Positions 51,382 to 61,044 of a stretch of DNA of 64,000 nt are shown piece after piece. The position numbers were made by a program, and so were the translations under genes. Numbering within the stretch: position 1 is the first letter of the stretch; the number at the start of each line of letters is the position of its first letter. Source of the stretch: Paratissierella segnis (GTDB taxonomy: Bacteria > Bacillota > Clostridia > Tissierellales > Tissierellaceae); assembly GCF_014385195.1 (NCBI RefSeq), contig NZ_JACRTG010000010.1, positions 1 through 64,000 of the forward strand. Reading direction: 5' to 3'. The notes beneath the pieces are model-generated. The model did not search any database and was not told the DNA's origin. It saw only the letters and a program-made list of their open reading frames with translations.

Positions 51382-51504
51382 AAATTCACAATTCACAGTT
51401 CACAATTTATAATCTATGGGATTATTCTTTGAACTTTTCTTCTTACCTCTCTTTTCTGTTGTTCACTGTTCAATGTTAGTTATTCATTTTGTTTCTTCTA
51501 CTAC
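51382..51504 (+). repeat. mosaic intergenic repeat, copy E
   Basis: CACAATTCACAGTTCACAATT near 51388-51408, then GTTGTTCACTGTTCAATGTTAGTTATTCA (51458-51486). It lacks the CCGGAGATCC block. It lies between the flavodiiron gene and dnaB. Confidence 0.75.
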
Positions 51505-52833
51505 CTAGTTTGGTAATTTGTAATTTTCCTTATTTAAAAATTTCGTATATTCGCCTTTCCATACCAACTCTATACTTCCGGTAGGACCGTTCCTATGCTT
51601 AGCTATGATGAGTTCACCTATATTTTTAAGCTCGGTTTCTTTGTTGTAATATTCATCTCTATATAAGAACAGCACAACATCAGCATCCTGTTCTATGGCG
51701 CCGGATTCCCTTAAGTCAGAAAGTATAGGTCTGTGATCAGACCTCAATTCAGGAGCACGGGAAAGCTGAGATAATGCAATTACAGGACACTCCATTTCCT
51801 TTGCCAACGCTTTTAATCCTCTGGATATAGCTGAGATTTCCTGCTGTCTGCTCTCTTGTCTGCCTTCCAATTGCATCAATTGTAAATAGTCAACTAAAAT
51901 TAAGTCCAATCCTTTTTCTATTTTTAACCTTCTGCATTTTGCCTTCATTTCCATTAAAGATATCCCAGCAGTATCATCTATAAATATATTCATTTGAGAT
52001 AGCGGTCCCATAGAATCCACTACCTTCAGCCATTCGTCATCACTTAAATTGCCGCTTATTATTTTCTGTAAATCCACATGCGAGGTCGCGCTTATAACTC
52101 TTTGAACCAATTGTTCCTTGCTCATTTCAAGCGAGAAAATCGCCACCTTAGCATTTGACTTCAATGCGCTGTGAGTTGCTATATTTATACCAAGTGCTGT
52201 TTTACCCATAGACGGCCTTGCAGCCAATAATATCAAATCAGATTTTTGTAACCCGGATAATTTGTTATCCAAATCTATAAATCCGGTTTCAAGTCCGGTT
52301 AGTCTTCCTTTGTTTGCAGCCCTTTCTTCTATTTGAGCAAAACTATTTAATAGTACCTCACTAATAGGAGAAAACCCTTCTCTATGACTGCCTTGAGTTA
52401 TATCAAATATATTCCTTTCGGCAAGCTCTATAATTGCACTTACTTCTTCCGTATCTTCAAATGCTTTGCCCATAATATCATCGCTTGATTTAATCAGCCG
52501 TCTTAAAATAGATTTTTCCTGAACTATTTTGCAATAATATTTAATATTTGCTGTAGTGGCAATACTGCTGGAAAGATTTGCAAGATAAGTAACTCCACCA
52601 ATATTGTCTAAAGTACCTCTTCTTTTCAATTCCTCGGATAAAGTTATTAAATCAACAGGCTCATTTTTATTAAATAATACTATCATAGTTTCGAAAATTT
52701 CTCTATTCGCTTCTTTATAAAAATCCTCCGGTTTAATAATTTCCAAAGCTGAGTTGATTGCTTCCTTATCAATTATCATTGCTCCCAAGACGGATTGTTC
52801 CGCTTCAATACTATTGGGAGGAATTCTTCCCAT
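51505..52833 (-). CDS. dnaB: replicative DNA helicase
   Basis: A protein of about 442 residues. The N-terminal DnaB domain begins GRIPPNSIEAEQSVLGAMIIDKEA and the RecA-type motor has Walker A ARPSMGKT near residue 205 and VDYLQLM. The start is uncertain: ATG 52833 fits the family N-terminus, while a GTG at 52860 overlaps the rplI stop by one base; a GGAGGTGA lies in between, close to a non-standard ATA. It belongs to the gdpP-rplI-dnaB unit. Confidence 0.95.
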   Translation of the reverse strand: MGRIPPNSIEAEQSVLGAMIIDKEAINSALEIIKPEDFYKEANREIFETMIVLFNKNEPVDLITLSEELKRRGTLDNIGGVTYLANLSSSIATTANIKYYCKIVQEKSILRRLIKSSDDIMGKAFEDTEEVSAIIELAERNIFDITQGSHREGFSPISEVLLNSFAQIEERAANKGRLTGLETGFIDLDNKLSGLQKSDLILLAARPSMGKTALGINIATHSALKSNAKVAIFSLEMSKEQLVQRVISATSHVDLQKIISGNLSDDEWLKVVDSMGPLSQMNIFIDDTAGISLMEMKAKCRRLKIEKGLDLILVDYLQLMQLEGRQESRQQEISAISRGLKALAKEMECPVIALSQLSRAPELRSDHRPILSDLRESGAIEQDADVVLFLYRDEYYNKETELKNIGELIIAKHRNGPTGSIELVWKGEYTKFLNKENYKLPN

Positions 52834-52859
52834 TATAGCTTCTATTTCAATCACCTCCA

Positions 52860-53306
52860 CTATTCAACCGTCACATTAACCTTTAGTTTTGCTGTAATCT
52901 CCGCATATACCCTTACATCAACTTCAGTGATTCCGGTATTTTTGATATTTTCTTTCATTTCAATTTTTCTCTTATCAACATCTATTTTATGCTCTTTCCT
53001 TAAAGCTTCAGCAATATCATTGGAAGTAATTGAACCAAATAATCTTCCGCCTGTCCCACCTTTAGCCTTAATATTTACAGTCAAACCCTCTATGTTTTTT
53101 TTCAATTCCAATGCTTGATTCTGTTCTTTTTGTTTTTGGATTTTTTCTTTTTTCCTATCTTCTTCCCATTTTGCTAAATTCCCTGAAGTAGCCTCTATTG
53201 CTAAATTCCTAGGAAAAAGGAAGTTCCTTGCATAACCATCTTTGGCATTGACCAATGCTCCTTCTTTACCCAATCCTTTAACATCCTTTAAAAGAATTAC
53301 CTTCAT
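52860..53306 (-). CDS. rplI: 50S ribosomal protein L9
   Basis: A 148-residue protein. The N-terminal domain KVILLKDVKGLGKEGALVNAKDGYARNFLFPRNLA, the long connecting helix and the C-terminal rRNA-binding domain are in place. It overlaps gdpP by 4 bases and joins dnaB at its 3' end, the common Firmicute order. Confidence 0.97.
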   Translation of the reverse strand: MKVILLKDVKGLGKEGALVNAKDGYARNFLFPRNLAIEATSGNLAKWEEDRKKEKIQKQKEQNQALELKKNIEGLTVNIKAKGGTGGRLFGSITSNDIAEALRKEHKIDVDKRKIEMKENIKNTGITEVDVRVYAEITAKLKVNVTVE

Positions 53307-55297
53307 TTTTTTTCACCTTCCTCTAAAAATTCCTCTATTTTATCAATTAACATCTCTTCAGCTTCTTCCATGCTCATACCTGAAATCTGCGTACCTGCAC
53401 TTGTCAGATGTCCACCGCCTCCAAGCCTTTCTAATATGAGCTGTACGCTTATATCCCCTAAAGATCTTCCGGAAATATGAATTCTATCATTGACTCTTGT
53501 TAAAACAAAAGATGCCTCAACCCCATTGATATCCAGTAATTCATCAGCAGCTTGAGCTGCAATAAGAACTGAATCCTCCATTTCCTTATCCAATTTTCCA
53601 ATTGCAATTCTATCCAAAATTAATCTTGTAGATTGTATGACTTCAGCTTTACTTATAAATGTATTGAAGTTATCACGGAACAACTGTCTTACAGTAGTAG
53701 TATCGGCTCCGACTCTCTTTAAAATGGATGCTGCCTCAAACGTCCTTACACCGGTCTGATAGCTAAAATTCTTAGTATCTACAGTAATCCCCGCCAGCAA
53801 AGCTTCAGCCTCAAATTTTGTAAGGTTTAAATCTTCGCTCATATATGATAATACCTCCGTAACCAACTCACTTGCAGATGATGCATATGGTTCCAAGTAA
53901 GTAAGAACAGGGTCTTTCACAAATTCCGTCCCTCTTCTATGATGATCTATAACAACCGCCTTATCTGCTATATCTAATAGCTCGGGAGCTTCCGTAAATG
54001 AAGGTTTGTGATTATCTACCACTATCAAAAGCGAATCTTTATTTATTATTTCCAATGCCTCTTCAGTTGTTATAATCTTTTCCAATAAATCGGGCTGTTC
54101 TTTTCTTAGTTTATCATAAATATTTTTAATTGAAGGATTTTCACCATTCAAAACCAAATAGCCTTCTTTGTTCCTATTGTCAATAGCTCTTAAAATACCA
54201 ATACCAGAACCAAAGGAGTCCATATCAGGATTTTTATGACCCATAACAAATACATTTTCTGCTTGGTCGATTAACTGCCTTAGAGCATATGCGATAACCC
54301 TGGATTTTACCTTATTTCTTTTCTCTAGAGCTTTTGATTTACCTCCAAAGTATTCAAATGACGGACCTGATTTTAATACAGCTTGATCTCCTCCTCTACC
54401 CAAGGCAATATCAATAGCTCCCTTGGCATTATCATAGGACTCAATTATGTTGTTTTCAGTTGCACAAACACCCATACTCAACGTAATAGGTATTGTATTT
54501 CCTATATTCAATTCCTTCATTTGATCCAGAATATCAAATTTTTTTGATTTGATACTTTCTAAAGCGAAATAATTCATAATTACAAGGTATTTGTCATTTT
54601 CATATTTTCTTACTAGTCCCCCATACCTGGTAAAATATGATGCAATTCTCTTATCTATCTCAGCCAATACCAATGGCTTATTTATATCAGGCGTAGAGCC
54701 TTTTACCTCATCATAATTATCAACATAAATTAGACCGATTACGGTGTTTTCACCTTTATACTTTGCTTCTAATTTAACATATTCTGTATTATCAACCCAG
54801 TACAACAATATAATTTTATTTCGATTACTCACCTTTTTAGTATCGATTGTATTTGAATATACCTTATAATAATTATCTCCATATTTAATATTTATCGGAG
54901 TATCATCTCCGGCTTCCAGCAATTCAGCCAGTTTAAAATTAGGAATTAATTCATAAATTCTTTCATTTAATAAATCTTCCTCCACCATCATCTCCAAAAA
55001 AGGCGTATTATACCAAGTAATTGCACCATTTTTATCAATTATTACAAGAGGAAAAGGCATATTAAAAATAGCATGCTTTGTTGCGGAATCAAATTCATTT
55101 GATAAATCCTCTATATATTTAGTTAACTCTCTTTTCTTTTCTGAAGTTTTTCTAAAATCATAATACACCAAATATGCTAAAAGCAATGCCCCAATAAAGC
55201 CCAATTTAGGTTCATATATAGCAATTATCACCACCATTAGCCCTATGATTATCAAATATAACTTTGTATCTGACCATTTAAATATATCTTTTTTCAT
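53303..55297 (-). CDS. gdpP: GdpP cyclic-di-AMP phosphodiesterase
   Basis: A 664-residue protein. Two N-terminal membrane segments, a degenerate PAS domain, a degenerate GGDEF (near YFTRYGGLVRKYENDKYLVIM) and a DHH/DHHA1 phosphodiesterase with MGHKNPDMDSFG, VVIDHHRRG (about residue 450) and GGGGHLTSAG. It hydrolyses c-di-AMP and thereby affects cell-wall and potassium homeostasis. It follows the DUF2232 gene by 13 bases. Confidence 0.95.
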   Translation of the reverse strand: MKKDIFKWSDTKLYLIIIGLMVVIIAIYEPKLGFIGALLLAYLVYYDFRKTSEKKRELTKYIEDLSNEFDSATKHAIFNMPFPLVIIDKNGAITWYNTPFLEMMVEEDLLNERIYELIPNFKLAELLEAGDDTPINIKYGDNYYKVYSNTIDTKKVSNRNKIILLYWVDNTEYVKLEAKYKGENTVIGLIYVDNYDEVKGSTPDINKPLVLAEIDKRIASYFTRYGGLVRKYENDKYLVIMNYFALESIKSKKFDILDQMKELNIGNTIPITLSMGVCATENNIIESYDNAKGAIDIALGRGGDQAVLKSGPSFEYFGGKSKALEKRNKVKSRVIAYALRQLIDQAENVFVMGHKNPDMDSFGSGIGILRAIDNRNKEGYLVLNGENPSIKNIYDKLRKEQPDLLEKIITTEEALEIINKDSLLIVVDNHKPSFTEAPELLDIADKAVVIDHHRRGTEFVKDPVLTYLEPYASSASELVTEVLSYMSEDLNLTKFEAEALLAGITVDTKNFSYQTGVRTFEAASILKRVGADTTTVRQLFRDNFNTFISKAEVIQSTRLILDRIAIGKLDKEMEDSVLIAAQAADELLDINGVEASFVLTRVNDRIHISGRSLGDISVQLILERLGGGGHLTSAGTQISGMSMEEAEEMLIDKIEEFLEEGEKK

Positions 55298-55310
55298 AGT
55301 AATCCTCCCA

Positions 55311-56273
55311 TTAGGATTTTAACTTATTTATCTTTCTGAAGTCTATAAAGATATCCAATAAGCCCAATATTGATATTATAGACACTAATGGAGTAAAGAA
55401 AACAGAAATTAGTAAAAACACTATTCTAAAGGCATTTGCTACCTTCTTTTTTGCCATCAAGTAATCTATAACTGATAATCCTTGAATATATATCATAAAT
55501 CCTACTAATAATACTAAATTTGCTAAAATGGCATCAAAGTTAAAACCCTCAATATTTTTAGTTAGATATGCTCCTAAAAACATAATTAAAATACCAGGTA
55601 CTATATTATTTGGCAATCTAAACTTGGAAAATCTGGGGATATTAACTACCCCTATATTTATCTTTCTAAGCAATATTGCTGACAAATAATAATTAATATA
55701 AGAAATTAAAAGCGCAGCAATAATAATCATAGAAGGTACTATCATTAGCATATATTTATATGCATTTTCAAGAAGATCTTTTACCCTTTGTAATTCTAAA
55801 TTGGTAAGATCCATGTCTTTAAACATGTCAACCTGAACATCTAAAATATTTTTTAAATTATTTTCTAATTCAATAGCTATATTAATACCGGATACACCGC
55901 GTAAATAACTAATCATTAAAAGCATAATTATGAAAAAGACTACAGAAGAAGCCGCCAATATTTCAATTGATTTTCTTCTATTTTTGATGCCATATATAAT
56001 AATAATGGTCATAGGCGCAAATGCTATGAATAACAATAACCCACTCATCATATCCGTTGTAAGCCCAATAATTACAGAAACTACAGCCATAATAAGTACA
56101 CTATTAATTGATCCATTTTTAACTCCATATGCAATAAACAAAACAGGAAATAATATTAGAATAATAGGATAAGTGTAAAAGCCAATTATAGTGTATAAAA
56201 TCATACATAGGGCAACTCCCAATGTTTCTAATATAATTCTTTTTAATTGATTATCATCCTTCAAATATTTCAC
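55311..56273 (-). CDS. YybS-like DUF2232 membrane protein
   Basis: A 320-residue protein with about eight membrane segments and the pattern YPIILILFPVLFIAYGVKNGSINSVLI near the N-terminus, a member of DUF2232 (YybS), the usual first gene of the yybS-gdpP-rplI-dnaB order. Function unknown. Confidence 0.85.
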   Translation of the reverse strand: MKYLKDDNQLKRIILETLGVALCMILYTIIGFYTYPIILILFPVLFIAYGVKNGSINSVLIMAVVSVIIGLTTDMMSGLLLFIAFAPMTIIIIYGIKNRRKSIEILAASSVVFFIIMLLMISYLRGVSGINIAIELENNLKNILDVQVDMFKDMDLTNLELQRVKDLLENAYKYMLMIVPSMIIIAALLISYINYYLSAILLRKINIGVVNIPRFSKFRLPNNIVPGILIMFLGAYLTKNIEGFNFDAILANLVLLVGFMIYIQGLSVIDYLMAKKKVANAFRIVFLLISVFFTPLVSIISILGLLDIFIDFRKINKLKS

Positions 56274-56285
56274 CTCAATCTAGAT

Positions 56286-56312
56286 TGCAATTCATAATTC
56301 ACAGTTCACAAT
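56286..56312 (+). repeat. mosaic intergenic repeat, copy F
   Basis: A short run of CAATTCATAATTCACAGTTCACAATT. It is the last and smallest copy of the family, upstream of the DUF2232 gene. Confidence 0.6.
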
Positions 56313-56508
56313 TGATTATCAAAGCAACCTCTATGACATTTTTATGCAATGTGAATTTTATTGACTATTATTAATATTATACTCTAGTTTGGTAAAAAAG
56401 TCTTACCTAAAATAATTAAATAGTCGTAGTTAATAAATCATATTTTTAAGTTCATAGCAATTTAAGATGCAAAAGCCTTTATATTTATTTTTTAATTTTT
56501 TAATAATA

Positions 56509-56538
56509 TTGACACAATATTCTATATAGTGATATACT
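56509..56538 (+). promoter_or_regulatory. promoter of cobalamin riboswitch operon
   Basis: TTGACA (56509-56514), 18-base spacer, TATACT (56533-56538). The predicted start leads directly into the riboswitch. Confidence 0.85.
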
Positions 56539-56544
56539 GAAATT

Positions 56545-56708
56545 AAATTAATAGGGAGAATATGTTATGGAAGTTGGGTGTAATTCCCACGCAAGACCGT
56601 TGCTGTAATTCACTGATGCTTTGACTATGTCACTGGAAAATTTTCTGGGAAGGCGTCAAGGCTATGTTGTTTTTAAACACAAGTGATAAGCCAGAATACT
56701 TACTTATT
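56545..56708 (+). promoter_or_regulatory. cobalamin riboswitch
   Basis: Conserved blocks in order: AATAGGGAGAATATG, GGGTGTAATTCCCACGC, GACCGTTGCTGTAA, GTCACTGG, CTGGGAAGGCGTCAAGG and GATAAGCCAGAATACTTAC, the last matching the B12 box (AAGCCAGGAGACCTGCC in the consensus). It should lower expression of the operon when cobalamin is present. Two more small hairpins (56715-56731 and 56734-56754) lie before the terminator. Confidence 0.92.
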
Positions 56709-56827
56709 TCTCAGCCGCATTAATCGTGCGGTGCATGGCCTTGCGGATAACCATGGCAATGCATTATTCATATCTTTTTATCCTTTCTATTCTATTTTGG
56801 ATATGAGATATGTTTACTTTAGTATAT

Positions 56828-56855
56828 GTCTGCAAGATTTAGTGCAGACTTTTTT
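56828..56855 (+). terminator. terminator of cobalamin riboswitch
   Basis: GTCTGCA (56828-56834) pairs with TGCAGAC (56843-56849), then T6. It is upstream of the first gene, so it is the likely expression platform (transcriptional control). Confidence 0.88.
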
Positions 56856-56931
56856 ATTGCCTAATCTAAAAGTACTTACACCTTCGATGAAAGCGACAAA
56901 TAATATAATACAAAGGAGTAGTTAAGTAATT

Positions 56932-57870
56932 ATGAAAAAACAAATTAAAAGATTATTGAGCCTTGCAATAGTATTGTCATTATTTCTTACAATGATGACA
57001 GGATGTTCCAGCACAGATTCAAAAGAGGCAAGTCCGCCGGCAGAAAACCCTAAAGATTCATCCGCTGAAACCCCAGCAGGCAATTCATCTGACAAAGTTC
57101 TTCTAGTGGTAAGCTTTGGTACAAGCTATAACGACAACAGAGAATTATCCATCGGTGGTGTTGAAAATGCACTTCAAAAGGCTTACCCCGATTACGAAGT
57201 CCGCAGAGCATTCACAAGTCAAATTATCATTGACAAGCTTAAAGAACGTGACAATATCGAGATTGACAATGTAACAGAAGCTATGGATCGCCTAGTAGCC
57301 GATGGCATAAAGGAAGTTGTGATACAGCCTACTCATGTAATGAGTGGTTACGAATATGATGATGTAGTTAATGAAGTAAATCCATACAAGGATAAATTCG
57401 AAAGCTTTAAAATTGGCAAAACTCTGCTTTCATCTGATGCAGACTATAAGGAAGCAATTTCAGTAGTAACAGAAGAAACAAAGTCCTATGACACAGAAGG
57501 AACTGCAATTATATTCATGGGTCACGGAACCGAACATGAAGCAAACTCTACTTATGCAAAGCTTCAGCAGTTTTTTACCGATGCCGGTCACTCCAACTAC
57601 TTCATCGGTACTGTAGAAGCAACTCCGTCACTGGATGATATTGTAGCTCTTGTTAAGGAATCCGGTGCAAAAAAGGTTGTTCTGCTTCCTTTCATGATAG
57701 TTGCAGGAGACCATGCAAACAATGATATGGCAGGAGATGAAGATGATTCTTGGAAGAGTACATTTGAAGCTGAAGGTTTTGAAACCGAAATTGTATTAAA
57801 GGGTCTAGGCCAATATGAAGGAATTCAGAATCTTATCGTTAAACATGCAGGAGAAACTATAGCTGAATAA
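56932..57870 (+). CDS. cbiK: exported CbiK-like cobaltochelatase lipoprotein
   Basis: A 312-residue protein. A lipoprotein signal ends in MMTGC (Cys25), followed by a Ser/Pro/Glu-rich linker and the chelatase core starting VVSFGTSYNDNRE. The metal-site residues are His198 (MGHGTEH), Glu229 (GTVEATP) and His261 (GDHANND), the set known from CbiK and periplasmic CbiK of Desulfovibrio. CbiK inserts cobalt into sirohydrochlorin. Here it is predicted to face outside the membrane, so its substrate may be an external tetrapyrrole. First gene of the riboswitch-controlled operon. Confidence 0.9.
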   Translation: MKKQIKRLLSLAIVLSLFLTMMTGCSSTDSKEASPPAENPKDSSAETPAGNSSDKVLLVVSFGTSYNDNRELSIGGVENALQKAYPDYEVRRAFTSQIIIDKLKERDNIEIDNVTEAMDRLVADGIKEVVIQPTHVMSGYEYDDVVNEVNPYKDKFESFKIGKTLLSSDADYKEAISVVTEETKSYDTEGTAIIFMGHGTEHEANSTYAKLQQFFTDAGHSNYFIGTVEATPSLDDIVALVKESGAKKVVLLPFMIVAGDHANNDMAGDEDDSWKSTFEAEGFETEIVLKGLGQYEGIQNLIVKHAGETIAE

Positions 57871-57879
57871 AAATATTGG

Positions 57880-57901
57880 GGTTGGCTGTATACAGTCAAC
57901 C
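57880..57901 (+). terminator. intergenic hairpin after cbiK
   Basis: GGTTGGCTGTA pairs with TACAGTCAACC across 22 bases with one G-U pair. T-rich DNA follows but no clean T-run, so it may be partial termination or a processing or stability element within the operon. Confidence 0.6.
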
Positions 57902-57959
57902 TTATATTATATATTAACAGTAAAAAACAGTAAAAATTTTAATTTAGGAGAATCAAGTA

Positions 57960-58841
57960 ATGAAAATAATTAAAAAAATATTGAATTTTATGCTTACTAT
58001 ATCAATTGTTCTAACAGTTCTCACGGGTTGTAATATTCAAAATACCTCTCCTCTAAACGATAAACCTGCAACAGATGAAAATTCTTTACAAAGTACAGAT
58101 CAAGAAAATATTCAAGAGGATAATACGGAAAAAGAAGCAGAAACAGAAGAACCCATTTGCGGAAATCAGATTGAAGACGGTACCTACAGCATCGAGGTTT
58201 CCTCCAGTTCCTCAATGTTCAAAATAATTGATGCACAGCTCACCGTAAAGAACGGAGAGATGTCAGCGGTCTTAACCCTAAGCGGAACAGGTTATGAGAA
58301 GCTATATATGGGAACAGAAGAAGAAGCTCTTGCTGATACTGATGATAAATGCATATATTTTGTTGAAGACTCCCAAGGAAAATACACCTACGAAGTACCT
58401 GTTGAAGCACTTAATCAGGATATCAATTGTGCTGCATGGAGCATTCGTAAAGAAAAATGGTATGATCGTGTCTTAGTATTCCACTCATCATCAATCCCTG
58501 AAAAAGTCATAACCGAAAATTCTGTACCTGATGGAATCTACACCGCAGAAGTTATACTTTCAGGAGGCTCAGGCAGGGCAAGCATAGAATCCCCTGCAGA
58601 CATTACAGCAGCGGGGGGTACAATGACCGCAACTATTATATGGAGCAGTAAAAGTTACGAGCACATGCTTATAGATGGAGTTTACTTTTATCCTGTTAAT
58701 ACAACCGGGAATTCCACATTTGAAATTCCTGTTTCTATGGACAAAGATATCGAAGTAACCGCTCAAACAGTGGCCATGAGTACCCCCCACGATATAGATT
58801 ACACTCTTAGATTTGATTCGGCTACACTTAAATCAAAATAA
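57960..58841 (+). CDS. lipoprotein with two similar beta domains
   Basis: A 293-residue lipoprotein (lipobox LTGC, Cys24; acidic linker about 25-65). Two related domains follow: DGTYSIEVSSSSSMFKIIDAQLTV (about 69-170) and DGIYTAEVILSGGSGRASIESPA (about 190-290). Each has a middle strand ending in a Tyr (GTGYEKLYMG and SKSYEHMLIDG) and a YTYEVPV or STFEIPV strand. I know this domain from clostridial iron and tetrapyrrole uptake loci but cannot name its ligand. Placed between the chelatase and the binding protein, it may capture a metal or tetrapyrrole. Confidence 0.75.
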   Translation: MKIIKKILNFMLTISIVLTVLTGCNIQNTSPLNDKPATDENSLQSTDQENIQEDNTEKEAETEEPICGNQIEDGTYSIEVSSSSSMFKIIDAQLTVKNGEMSAVLTLSGTGYEKLYMGTEEEALADTDDKCIYFVEDSQGKYTYEVPVEALNQDINCAAWSIRKEKWYDRVLVFHSSSIPEKVITENSVPDGIYTAEVILSGGSGRASIESPADITAAGGTMTATIIWSSKSYEHMLIDGVYFYPVNTTGNSTFEIPVSMDKDIEVTAQTVAMSTPHDIDYTLRFDSATLKSK

Positions 58842-58857
58842 AGAAAAAGGTGCTTTT

Positions 58858-60021
58858 ATGATTAAAAAAAGATACATGTTAACAGCTATGGTTATTATAA
58901 TAATTTCTTTGCTTTCAGGATGCAGTCAGGACATGGATAAAAATGAAAAATTTTTGGGAAATCAATTGCATACCGAAGGAAGCATGGAGCTTAAATATGC
59001 GAAAAACTTCAGTGTAGATTACTACAAGGAGGGTTATGCTCTTATATCTATATCTGACGGCAGCAGGTACCTGATTGTTCCGGAAGGGAAAGATATTCCA
59101 ACAAACTTGGATAAGAGCATTACAATCCTGAGACAGCCCATTAACAACATTTATTTAGTCGCTACTTCAGCCATGTGCCTGTTTGACGCTCTGGATTCAC
59201 TGGATACCATCAGTCTTTCGGGCACAAAAGCGGAAGACTGGTATATCGAAAACGCAAAGGCTGCAATGAAAGCAGGTGATATCATTTATGCAGGAAAGTA
59301 CAACATTCCCGACTATGAGCTGATAATGTCAAACAATTGCAAATTAGCCATAGAATCCACGATGATAAATCATACTCCGGAGGTTAAGGATAAACTGGAG
59401 GAATTGGGTATACCTGTACTTACAGACCAATCAAGCTATGAATCCCATCCCCTGGGACGCACTGAATGGATAAAGCTTTACGGATTGTTAACAGGAAAGG
59501 AATCAGAAGCAAAACAGCTTTTTGATGAACAGGCAAGCTATATTGACCAACTTGCATCCCAGGAAAAAACAGATAAAACAGTAGCATTTTTTTATATAAG
59601 TTCTTCCGGCAACGCCATTGCCAGAAAATCAGGAGACTATGTAACAAGGATGATTGAACTTGCCGGTGGAAATTATATATTTGACCACCTGGGAAATTCT
59701 GAAAGCGCCACCAGTACAGTAACCCTGGAAATGGAAGAATTTTATGCTACAGCAAAGGATGCGGACTTTATAATATATAACAGCACCATTGATGGAGAGC
59801 TTTCTTCTATTGAAGAGCTCATAGGCAAAAACAGCCTGCTGAAAGACTTCAAGGCAGTTCAAAATGACAACGTCTGGTGTACAAGCAAGAACATGTTTCA
59901 GGAAACCACACAGTTTGGACTTATGATTTCGGATATTCACCGTATGCTTACGAACGATGACAAAGACCTTGCCAAATTAAATTTTATGTACAAACTGTCG
60001 GCGACAGATGGAGAAAAGTAA
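58858..60021 (+). CDS. ABC transporter substrate-binding lipoprotein (FecB/BtuF-like)
   Basis: A 387-residue lipoprotein (LLSGC, Cys22) with two helical-bridged lobes of the FecB/BtuF class III binding-protein type (TIKLYGLLTGKESEAKQLFDEQASYIDQL; VTRMIELAGGNYIFDHLG). Ligands are siderophores, heme or corrinoids in relatives; the B12 riboswitch favours a corrinoid or cobalt-tetrapyrrole. ATG at 58858 follows AAAGAAAAAGGTGC, 16 bases after the previous gene. Confidence 0.9.
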   Translation: MIKKRYMLTAMVIIIISLLSGCSQDMDKNEKFLGNQLHTEGSMELKYAKNFSVDYYKEGYALISISDGSRYLIVPEGKDIPTNLDKSITILRQPINNIYLVATSAMCLFDALDSLDTISLSGTKAEDWYIENAKAAMKAGDIIYAGKYNIPDYELIMSNNCKLAIESTMINHTPEVKDKLEELGIPVLTDQSSYESHPLGRTEWIKLYGLLTGKESEAKQLFDEQASYIDQLASQEKTDKTVAFFYISSSGNAIARKSGDYVTRMIELAGGNYIFDHLGNSESATSTVTLEMEEFYATAKDADFIIYNSTIDGELSSIEELIGKNSLLKDFKAVQNDNVWCTSKNMFQETTQFGLMISDIHRMLTNDDKDLAKLNFMYKLSATDGEK

Positions 60022-61044
60022 ATGGAAAAAAGTAAGAATACAAATTATATAAGGTATATTATCACACTGATTGTATTAATCACTCTTTTTGTGATATTAA
60101 TTTTATTGAATATTAAATTAGGAAGTGTAGATGTTTCCGTAAAGGATATTATCGACATATTGTTTCATGGAAGCGGAAATGAAACTAATTACAACATACT
60201 ATGGAAAGTACGCCTTCCGAGAATGATGGCAAGTATTATATTGGGCGGCGCATTAGCTTTATCAGGATTTTTGCTTCAAACCTTTTTCAATAATCCTATT
60301 GCAGGACCCTACGTACTTGGAATTTCATCCGGCTCAAAAATGATGGTAGCCTTGGTAATGATTGCGGTACTCAGCAGGTATCACTATGTCAATTCTGCCG
60401 CCTTAATAATAGCCGCCTTTGCAGGTGCCATGCTTTCAATGGGCTTTGTTCTGATTATCTCAAGGAAGGTTAATAGTGTGTCGATGCTAATTGTCTGCGG
60501 CGTTATGATAGGTTATATATGCTCGGCGATTACAGACATAATGATTACCTTTGCAGATGATGCCAACATAGTAAATTTACACAACTGGTCTCTTGGCAGC
60601 TTCTCCGGAACTTCTTGGAAGAATGTTGGAGTAATGGCTTCAGTAGTACTGCCAACTTCTCTGATTGTGTTTCTTATGTCAAAGCCCATAGGCGCTTACC
60701 AGCTTGGGGAAAACTATGCAAAAAATATGGGTATTAATATCAAACTATTTCGTATCATGCTTGTATTGCTTTCAAGTTTTCTTTGTGCCTGTGTTACCGC
60801 CTTTGCAGGGCCTATATCCTTTGTGGGTATAGCGGTACCCCACCTTGTAAAATCTTTTTTGAAAACATCAAAACCGCTTATTGTCACTCCTATATGCTTC
60901 TTGGGCGGTTCTGTTTTCTGCCTGGGCTGTGACTTAATAGCCAGGACATTATTTGCTCCTGTTGAACTGAGCGTAAGCACAGTTAGTTCAATATTTGGAG
61001 TACCCATAGTAATATACATTATGCTAAAGAAGAGAGTACACTAA
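60022..61044 (+). CDS. FecCD-family ABC permease (BtuC-like)
   Basis: A 340-residue permease with about ten membrane segments. Motifs LPRMMASIILGGALALSGFLLQTFFNNPIAGPYVLGISSG and FAGPISFVGIAVPHL are those of the FecCD/BtuC family. The start codon directly follows the previous stop codon and the gene overlaps the ATPase gene by one base, so the three form a coupled importer unit. Confidence 0.95.
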   Translation: MEKSKNTNYIRYIITLIVLITLFVILILLNIKLGSVDVSVKDIIDILFHGSGNETNYNILWKVRLPRMMASIILGGALALSGFLLQTFFNNPIAGPYVLGISSGSKMMVALVMIAVLSRYHYVNSAALIIAAFAGAMLSMGFVLIISRKVNSVSMLIVCGVMIGYICSAITDIMITFADDANIVNLHNWSLGSFSGTSWKNVGVMASVVLPTSLIVFLMSKPIGAYQLGENYAKNMGINIKLFRIMLVLLSSFLCACVTAFAGPISFVGIAVPHLVKSFLKTSKPLIVTPICFLGGSVFCLGCDLIARTLFAPVELSVSTVSSIFGVPIVIYIMLKKRVH

